NCBI GenBank assembly: GCA_009731375.1
Contig: BJOX01000125.1
Location: 897,317 to 955,046, forward strand
Source of the DNA: Paulinella micropora
Lineage: Eukaryota; Cercozoa; Imbricatea; Euglyphida
Direction: 5' to 3'
DNA length: 57,730 bases
The notes under the pieces are model-generated. The model was given only the letters and a program-made list of their open reading frames with translations. It did no database searches and was not told the origin of the DNA. Position 1 is the stretch's first letter, and each line of letters starts with the position of its first letter. Below, piece by piece: positions 52,022-57,730 of the stretch. The position numbers were made by a program, and so were the translations under genes.

Positions 52022-53280
52022 ACTGCATCGGCGAGGCCTCAACCCAGGAGGAGCTGGCGCGGCTATCCTCGCTTCGAATCCGTAGCTTGCACCTAGACTA
52101 CGGCTACGACGACGCCCCTGCCTGGCGGTGGTACCAAGCGCCCCCGAGCGTGGAGGAACTGACCCTCTCGGACCTAGACTGGAAGAAATATCCAGATCAG
52201 CCAGCAGAAGTCGACAAAGCTGCACTGCCACGGCCAAGCAGGCTGGTGCTGGAGGACTGCCAAGCTCCCCCCCTGCGGCTGCTCCTGCAGCTCCCGGCGG
52301 GCGGCGCACTGACGCTGAGTGCGTGCGGCGGGCTACCCTCCTGGGACCAAAGGTTCAAGCCGTTGTCGGAGCTGTGCCTCGCCTGCGAGGAAACCGAGTC
52401 CATGTGTGAATTTGCGGAGGAAGCGCTCGCCTGCTCTCGTCGAACCCTGCAGACGTTCAAGTTCGAGGTTACTGGCTGGCCAAGGACTGAGGCCCAGGCC
52501 CGGCAAGAGCAGCAACGGGTGGCAAGACTGTACGCGGGGGTCGGGCTCTGCCGAAAGCTGACCCAGCTCCGGCTGACGGCGCTTGGTAGGCCTAGCCTGC
52601 TCGAGGGTGGTGCTCAAGGCTGGCCCGCTCTGAAGAAGCTTGAGGTCTTGTCGTTGGCGACGCGGGGTCCAGAGCTGGTGCAGCTGTCTGACTTTTTGTG
52701 TGTGTTCATCCCGCCAGGATCAACCACTCTGCGGGAGGTGGCCTTAAGCGCCACCGGTGTTACCGCTCAGTCAAGATACCGGCGCATAGAGGTGTCGACG
52801 ACCGCTTGGGCACGCCTGGCGACGGTGGAGAAGCTCAGCCTCGCTGGCTTTGACGTGGTCAAGGGAGCGATACCGTGGATGCGAGCACTAACCCACCTGA
52901 CGATAAACTATACCTACCTCTCGTATCGCCAGCTGCGGGCACTGCTCCGGCCACCGTTGCAGGAGCTAGACGTGACGCTGGGCACAAGCAGAGAGGCTAG
53001 CTGGTTCGACGGGATCGTCCTGGTGGAGCTGCTGGCGGAGGTCAAGAGCCTGAGGAAACTATCTTTGTGCTGGGAGAAACCGGACCCCGAGTGGTACCGG
53101 CTCCTGGCGGACTTCGACCGGGTTAGAAAAGAGCAGGGCTTGGTTCCGGTAGACATTTACTGGTACTACGAGCCGGATACAACGGACGAGCAGGCGCTGG
53201 CCCGGCAAAGGGAGGCGCTGGCACTACAGACCGCGGAGCTGGGGGAGAGGTTCCACCCGGTCGAGCTGTTCCCCAAGTAG
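52012..53280 (+). CDS. Leucine-rich-repeat protein, continuation in the next frame
   Basis: The frame is open from before 52012 with no ATG at a sensible position, and it overlaps the end of the preceding frame. It continues LRR-type sequence (LRIRSLHLDYGYDD, SVEELTLSDLDW, LREVALSATGVT, LHLTINYTYL-like strands, LQELDVTLG, LRKLSLCWE) and ends KxxVELFPK stop. About 420 residues. Read with the upstream frame, the complete protein would have about 1,215 residues. Function unknown; LRR arrays generally form protein-binding solenoids. Confidence 0.75.
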   Translation: MRINCIGEASTQEELARLSSLRIRSLHLDYGYDDAPAWRWYQAPPSVEELTLSDLDWKKYPDQPAEVDKAALPRPSRLVLEDCQAPPLRLLLQLPAGGALTLSACGGLPSWDQRFKPLSELCLACEETESMCEFAEEALACSRRTLQTFKFEVTGWPRTEAQARQEQQRVARLYAGVGLCRKLTQLRLTALGRPSLLEGGAQGWPALKKLEVLSLATRGPELVQLSDFLCVFIPPGSTTLREVALSATGVTAQSRYRRIEVSTTAWARLATVEKLSLAGFDVVKGAIPWMRALTHLTINYTYLSYRQLRALLRPPLQELDVTLGTSREASWFDGIVLVELLAEVKSLRKLSLCWEKPDPEWYRLLADFDRVRKEQGLVPVDIYWYYEPDTTDEQALARQREALALQTAELGERFHPVELFPK

Positions 53281-53419
53281 TTAAATGTCCAGGCGCTTTC
53301 TGCCAGTCAATCCCGGGCGCCGGCCGGCGAACTTCTACTCCGGACCGGTAAGCCGGCAGCAGAGACAGGCAAACCTTGTTTTAATTTTAGCCAGGCAAAC
53401 GGCGACGGCCCGGACTTGC
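53281..53419. other. Convergent intergenic region
   Basis: Between the LRR stop and the stop of the RING gene on minus. It contains GC-rich dyads (GCGCCGGCCGGCG near 53320) that could act in 3' end formation; this is inferred. Confidence 0.35.
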
Positions 53420-55489
53420 CTAGATCGGCACCACCAGGGTCTGGATGTCCCGCCGGCAGAAGGGACATTCGCGCATGCCTGCCGCACACTCGCCGCACGC
53501 GCGAGCGTGGCCGCAGGGGACGAACACGACCAGGGGCCGGGGGCCCTCTTCGCAAATGTCACAGGTCCGAGCCCGCGGGGGCTCTTGCTGCTCGGCGGCC
53601 TGCCGCAGCCGCTGTAGGGTGGCCTGCGCGGCCGCGACGTCGGCGGCCAGCCCGAGCCGTGCCCTCCGCAGGCCCTTGAGGGCGCCGAGCAAGTCCGCCT
53701 GTTCGGCCCGGAGCTCTTGGCCGCGGCGGCTAAGTGTCTCGTGCTGGGAGGTCAGCCTGTCCACCTCGGACTGTAATCTCTTCTGTTCGCGGGCCAGCCT
53801 CTTGTTGCAGGTGCGCAGCCTTTTGCCCCTCTCCAGCACGGACTGCAAGGGGCTGGAAGCGCGGCCGGCCGGCGCCCGGTCGGGTGCGGGTGCCGTCTCG
53901 CGCTGCACCGGCGGGGGGGGCGTCCCGCGGGAGTTGTGGGGCCAGGCCTGTCCGGCGCCTGCCTCCAACAGCACGCCCAGGGCCGGGCCAGGCGGATTCT
54001 CTCCCCCGGGCAGGGACGGCGCGAGGTAGGGCTGGTCACGGCGCAGTAGCGAGCCCAGCGGTTCGGGGGACGCCGCGGCGCCCGGAGAGGCCGGCGGCCC
54101 GTCGCGCCGGGGCGCGGCCGGTGGCGCGGCCGGGGGCTCGTCGCGCTGGGGCTCGTCGCGCTGGGGCTCGTGGACGATGAGCCGGGCGGCGCGTTCGATG
54201 GTCCGCAACAGGTCCACGGCCGAGGCCGGGCTGGGGAGCCCCCGGGCCCGTAGCCGGGCCTTGAGGCGCCACCACCGCACACCCATGCACTGCGCAGCGT
54301 AGGCGTTCTGCTCGCCGAGCCATTCGCACGCCGGGTCCGCGCCGTAGTGGGCGAGGACATCGAGCATCAGCCACACCGCGGCAAAGTCCTCGCTCGCCAT
54401 CTTCACGCACGGGTATTCGGCGCACAAGCCCGTGCAGAGTACTTCGAGCACCGTCTGGCTCCGCAGTTCGAAGGGCAAGGGCGGCTGGTACACCGGGGTG
54501 CCCAGCCCCAGGAAAGTGTGCAAGAGCAAGGGGGACCTGAGCAGGACCGCCGCCACCGGCCAGACCAGGCTGCGAGAGTGCAGCAAAGCCCCGGCGTCCA
54601 GGAAGATCGGCCGAAAGTCCTCGGGCTGCGACTGGAGCAGCGCGGCGCGCAGGATGGCTATCACCCGGCGTGCGTCGGCCACGTTCGGCTCGGCCAGGGG
54701 CACGCGCAATTCATCCAGTATGTCCGCCAACAGCAGCTCCAAGGGGAACCTGGACGCGGCCCGCTTCCTGGCCGCGCCGCGCCGGGCCCGCAGGCCCGCC
54801 AGCAAGGAGCGCAGCGTGCGCTCCGAGGCAGACCTGGCCAGGGCCCTCGACCACAGCAGTGTCGCCACCGCCAGCAGCCGCAGCCAGGCCAGGGCGAACG
54901 CCATGGGCGACAGGCTGTTGAGCCTCACGCGCGCCAGCAGCCGGCCGCCCGAGGCGGCCAGCTCGGTGTCGGGGCCCTGGAGCAGTTCGAGGAAAACTTC
55001 GGGCGCCGCCTGTGCGCAGGCCATTCTCCCGAGCTCGGACGCCGGTGCCCCGTCGATGAAGCGTTTCACTTGCTGGCACACGGCCGGGTTGCACGGGCTC
55101 TGGACCACCGCCAGCCCCAGCTCCGTACCCAGTGCCACGGCGCCGTCCCACTCGGCCAGCTTTTCCTGGCTCCACTCGCGCAGCAGACCGATCGCGTCTC
55201 GCACCTTGGCGCGTGCTGCGCGCAAGCAGAACAGCAGCGCCTCCTCTTCGCGCCGTGGGAGCAAGGTGGCAACCAGGGTCTTCCACACCTGCAGGCCACC
55301 GGTCTCGAGGCTGCCGCTGTGCAGGTAGTACTGGAGCTTGTGCGCCTGTGCCGGGGACCAACGCTCCTCCAGGACACCCTGCAAGAGGCTCTCCCAGCCC
55401 TGCTCGAGGGGTGTGGGCGCGGGCGGCGCGGCGTCGGCAGGGACGTTGGCGCCGGCGGCCGCGGTAGTAGGCTGGTGAAGGGGCAACAT
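53420..55489 (-). CDS. Large helical protein with coiled coil and C-terminal RING finger
   Basis: 689 residues from the ATG at 55489, no introns. Residues about 20-420 are Leu/Ala-rich helical (an alpha-solenoid-like region with LLEVL, ALAWLRLLAVATLLW). A Pro/Arg/Asp linker (about 430-540) includes a short EPQRDEPQRDE repeat. A coiled coil occupies about 545-635 (LERGKRLRTCNKRLAREQKR, EVDRLTSQHETLSRRGQEL). The end is a C3HC4 RING of the IAP/MGRN type: CDICEEGPRPLVVFVPCGHA, CGECAAGMRECPFCRRDIQ. It is expected to be a ubiquitin E3 ligase; the substrate is unknown. It is transcribed divergently from the F-box gene. Confidence 0.85.
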   Translation of the reverse strand: MLPLHQPTTAAAGANVPADAAPPAPTPLEQGWESLLQGVLEERWSPAQAHKLQYYLHSGSLETGGLQVWKTLVATLLPRREEEALLFCLRAARAKVRDAIGLLREWSQEKLAEWDGAVALGTELGLAVVQSPCNPAVCQQVKRFIDGAPASELGRMACAQAAPEVFLELLQGPDTELAASGGRLLARVRLNSLSPMAFALAWLRLLAVATLLWSRALARSASERTLRSLLAGLRARRGAARKRAASRFPLELLLADILDELRVPLAEPNVADARRVIAILRAALLQSQPEDFRPIFLDAGALLHSRSLVWPVAAVLLRSPLLLHTFLGLGTPVYQPPLPFELRSQTVLEVLCTGLCAEYPCVKMASEDFAAVWLMLDVLAHYGADPACEWLGEQNAYAAQCMGVRWWRLKARLRARGLPSPASAVDLLRTIERAARLIVHEPQRDEPQRDEPPAAPPAAPRRDGPPASPGAAASPEPLGSLLRRDQPYLAPSLPGGENPPGPALGVLLEAGAGQAWPHNSRGTPPPPVQRETAPAPDRAPAGRASSPLQSVLERGKRLRTCNKRLAREQKRLQSEVDRLTSQHETLSRRGQELRAEQADLLGALKGLRRARLGLAADVAAAQATLQRLRQAAEQQEPPRARTCDICEEGPRPLVVFVPCGHARACGECAAGMRECPFCRRDIQTLVVPI

Positions 55490-56085
55490 ACTAAGGTGGG
55501 CTAGGCGCTGTACGAGGTTGGCCAGAACAGACTTTGTGCAACCACTGGCTCCGGACGGCTACCGAACGGGGGGACGGCGCGCCCCCTCCTCTTGGCGCGC
55601 GCGGAGGGGAGAAGGCGCCCCCCTAGCCTCCCCGGCACGTGCCGACCCCATGCGCGCGCCAAGGGGGTGGACACCCCCCGGCGTGCGCCACCGTCCCTGT
55701 CACCCCGCGCCAGCACACGCGCCCGTGCCCCGTCCTGTCCGCCACGCGCGCCACGCTCGCGAGCGTGGCGGGCCTCCGGGCGCGTGCGCGAGCGGGGGGG
55801 GGGGGGGGGGCGGGAAAGGGGGCGGGCGCAGACGGGCCTGGCGGGGTGCCCGCGGGGGTGCCGCGCGGGCACGGCGTGCCCGCACCCCCTCCCCGCCCCC
55901 GGGCGGCACGCCGTGGCCGCCGGCACGCCGTGGCCGGAGCACGCCGAGGGGGGAGGGGGTGGAGCGCGGGCTCCTCCCCCTCCCCAGGGGAGGGAAGGGG
56001 GGCGGACAACGTGGCTGAAAACTGACTGACAGAAGAAGAAGCTCGGGTCCTCCCCCCGGCCGAGTTGTTTCCTGTCCCCGGCGCT
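55490..56085. promoter_or_regulatory. Divergent GC-rich intergenic region with palindromes
   Basis: Contains a perfect 22-bp palindrome centred between 55759 and 55760, a G-run of about 17 at 55794-55810, and an 8-bp inverted repeat with 3-base loop at 55865-55883 (GCGGGCAC...GTGCCCGC). Two GGCACGCCGTGGCCG copies follow near 55910 and 55922. It lies between the RING gene and the F-box gene and should hold both promoters. Confidence 0.55.
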
Positions 56086-57730
56086 ATGGAGAGCTTGCCC
56101 ACCCCCGCGGACCAGCCGCCCGGCCGGCCGCCCACCCCCGCGACGACGGTGGCGGTCGCCAACGACGGCGACTCGCTGCCCGTCGAGCTGCAGAAAGAGA
56201 TCCTGTCTTTTCTGCCGGCCTGTAACCTCTTCACTTTGCTGCGCGTACGTGTCGGGGGCCTCTGGGGCCTGCGGGGCCAGCCCGCGCTGTGGCCGCGGCC
56301 GTTGGTGCTAGGCCACGCGCCCTCCCTGGGCACGCAGCAGCTACTACAAAGCCTGGGAGTCCGTGTCAGGCGCCTGTTCATCGGCAGCGTGGCCGAGTGG
56401 GAACGAGCGGGCGGTCTGCTGCCCTCCCTGGACGTGCGAGAGCTGGCGTTGCTGAGCGCACTGCACGCGAGCGGCCCCCCGGCGGCGGGGCCCCGCGGAC
56501 CCCTGTGCTACCTGCGCGAGCTGCCGCCGGGCGGCCTGGGCGGGCCGCGCCTGCGCAGGCTGTACCTGGGCCGGGCCCCCCAGCTGCGTTCGCTGCACGG
56601 GCTGCACGTGCTGGCACCCCGCCTGGCCGAGCTGCAGCTGGAGCACTGCTCCTCCTTGCAAGATATCAGCAGCCTGGCCCTGCTGCCCGAGCTCCGCTGT
56701 GTCAGGCTCTCGCACATCAGACCGGCGTTCAGCCTAGGGTCGCTGCAGCGGTCGGCCGCCTTGCTCAGGACGCTCAGCCTCCGCCACTGCCCCTTGCTGT
56801 CCCAGGCGGAGGCGCTGGCGCGCTGGCCCGACCTAGAGGAGCTCGAGCTGGCCTCTTGCTCTAGCCTGCGGGGCCTGGGCTTCCTAGCCGGCCACCCCCG
56901 GCTCCGCCGGCTAGTGCTGCGCGGCCTGTGGACCCCCGACCTCGGCTCGCTGCTGTCCGCCCTGCTGCAGCTGGAATACCTGCACGTCGAGAACTGTCCC
57001 GCCGTAGCCACGTTAGACGCCGTTGAGCCCGGCCTGCCCCGGCTGCGGGTGCTGCGGGTCCTGGACTGCCCCTCCCTGCAGAGCCTGCGGCTCCCACACT
57101 GTGCGCCGGGCCTCGAGGTTCTGCACGTGCGCCTGGCGCCGCAGGCCGCCGACCCCCTGGGCCGGACGCCCTGGCCGCGCCTGCCGGAGCTGCGCAACGT
57201 GGACCTAGGCGACCTCGAACCGCCGGGCCACAGCCTGGACTTCTTGGCCGGCGTGCCGCACCTGCACACGCTGCGGCTCCGCTACCCGGCCGCCGGCTGT
57301 GCGTCCCGCGACTGCCCGCTCACCCACGCCCCCGACCTGCGGCCGCTGGCGGCCTGCCGCGGGCTGCGCGTGCTGTCGCTGCTGCCGGCGCTGGGCTCGA
57401 TCGAGCCCTCCGGGCTCGGGCTGCTGCCCGAGCTACGGGAGCTCGAGCTGCGGGGGCTGGTTTACGCGCCCCTGGCCGCGCTCCTGTGCCTGCAGACCAC
57501 CCAGGTCACCCTGTCAGTGGCCGCGCTAGCACCGCTGGCCGCGCTGGCCTCGCTAGACCTGTCCGGCTCGGGGGGGCTGGCCGTCCTCAAGGGCTTGGCT
57601 AGCCTGCGCCACCTGCGCCAGGTGCGCGTGAGTGGCTGCTTCTCCCTGTGCTTTATCGAGCGCCTAGACTTGCTGCAGGCCAGGGGCGTGGACTTGGTGG
57701 GCCTCCCCGACACCTACCCCTTCCGGCATA
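56086..57730 (+). CDS. F-box/leucine-rich-repeat protein, 3' end beyond the window
   Basis: The ATG at 56086 (GGCGCTATGGAG) starts an open frame of 548 codons that continues past the right edge. Residues about 33-75 resemble an F-box (DSLPVELQKEILSFLPACNL, then a Trp-containing helix). The rest is a series of leucine-rich repeats with the typical L-x-x-L-x-L pattern and conserved Cys (RLAELQLEHCSSLQDIS, LEELELASCSSLRGL, LEYLHVENCPAVATL, LRVLDCPSLQSL), as in FBXL-type proteins. F-box proteins usually recruit substrates to SCF ubiquitin ligases through Skp1. No introns. Together with the adjacent RING gene this suggests ubiquitin-related functions in the block. Confidence 0.8.
   Translation, partial: MESLPTPADQPPGRPPTPATTVAVANDGDSLPVELQKEILSFLPACNLFTLLRVRVGGLWGLRGQPALWPRPLVLGHAPSLGTQQLLQSLGVRVRRLFIGSVAEWERAGGLLPSLDVRELALLSALHASGPPAAGPRGPLCYLRELPPGGLGGPRLRRLYLGRAPQLRSLHGLHVLAPRLAELQLEHCSSLQDISSLALLPELRCVRLSHIRPAFSLGSLQRSAALLRTLSLRHCPLLSQAEALARWPDLEELELASCSSLRGLGFLAGHPRLRRLVLRGLWTPDLGSLLSALLQLEYLHVENCPAVATLDAVEPGLPRLRVLRVLDCPSLQSLRLPHCAPGLEVLHVRLAPQAADPLGRTPWPRLPELRNVDLGDLEPPGHSLDFLAGVPHLHTLRLRYPAAGCASRDCPLTHAPDLRPLAACRGLRVLSLLPALGSIEPSGLGLLPELRELELRGLVYAPLAALLCLQTTQVTLSVAALAPLAALASLDLSGSGGLAVLKGLASLRHLRQVRVSGCFSLCFIERLDLLQARGVDLVGLPDTYPFRH

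Noticed and set aside
54347-55504. Long plus-strand frames antisense to the RING gene
   Set aside because: Shadow of a GC-rich gene; no motif, and the RING frame has clear domains.
55518-56381. Several frames in the divergent intergenic region
   Set aside because: Arg/Gly/Pro-only composition caused by very high GC; no domain and inconsistent with both flanking starts.

Overview
The window is nuclear DNA of a unicellular or otherwise simple eukaryote that I cannot place to genus. The evidence is GT-AG introns in at least four genes, piggyBac and Ty1/copia elements, microsatellite-packed introns and eukaryote-type ubiquitin-ligase genes. It is an assembled scaffold: three 10-base N gaps abut long G or C homopolymers (2918-2927, 34222-34231, 40674-40683) and three larger gaps interrupt genes (16110-16680, 47654-48493, 49152-49467).

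Region 1 (1-14.7 kb) is nested transposon debris. It holds the end of a gene at the left edge, an LTR-like sequence with a possible tRNA-Met primer site and a decayed gag, and then a divergent gene pair at 3.4-6.8 kb (a hypothetical protein on minus, a coiled-coil/RS-tailed protein on plus). About 180-bp satellite-like repeats follow, then a broken copia pol with its polypurine tract and LTR. The LTR region is followed by a 2.9-kb piggyBac element with intact terminal repeats but a ruined transposase.

Region 2 (14.7-22.7 kb) contains the two best resolved cellular genes, arranged head to head. On minus is a 7-exon gene joining a CAP/CARP-like beta-helix to a C-terminal SEC-C zinc motif. On plus is a 14-exon RBR-type (RING-IBR-RING) E3 ubiquitin ligase with hydrophobic C-terminal segments. 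Most of their introns carry a long microsatellite, and three RBR introns carry a decayed copy of the downstream splice acceptor and exon start.

Region 3 (22.7-43.2 kb) is a second transposon graveyard. Copia B, D and C all lie on minus; a transposase-like pseudogene at 34.4-35.7 kb is on plus and is followed by the same satellite module seen at 7-8 kb. Copia C and copia D share an unusual gag extension: a conserved tryptophan/aromatic segment followed by a MYND-type zinc finger.

Region 4 (43.2-57.7 kb) changes abruptly to high GC, with close-packed genes and no introns that I could see. It encodes an unrecognised protein and a secreted fibre-like protein that joins phage-tail-fibre-type NPHxVT repeats to a discoidin-like and a C1q/TNF-like domain. 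It also holds a partial tandem copy of that pair, a large leucine-rich-repeat gene with a near-identical fragment beside it, a C-terminal RING protein and an F-box/LRR protein running off the right edge. The compact intronless layout, fibre protein and F-box/RING/LRR repertoire would fit an endogenised giant virus. The RBR exons are also GC-rich, so a host gene cluster is not excluded.
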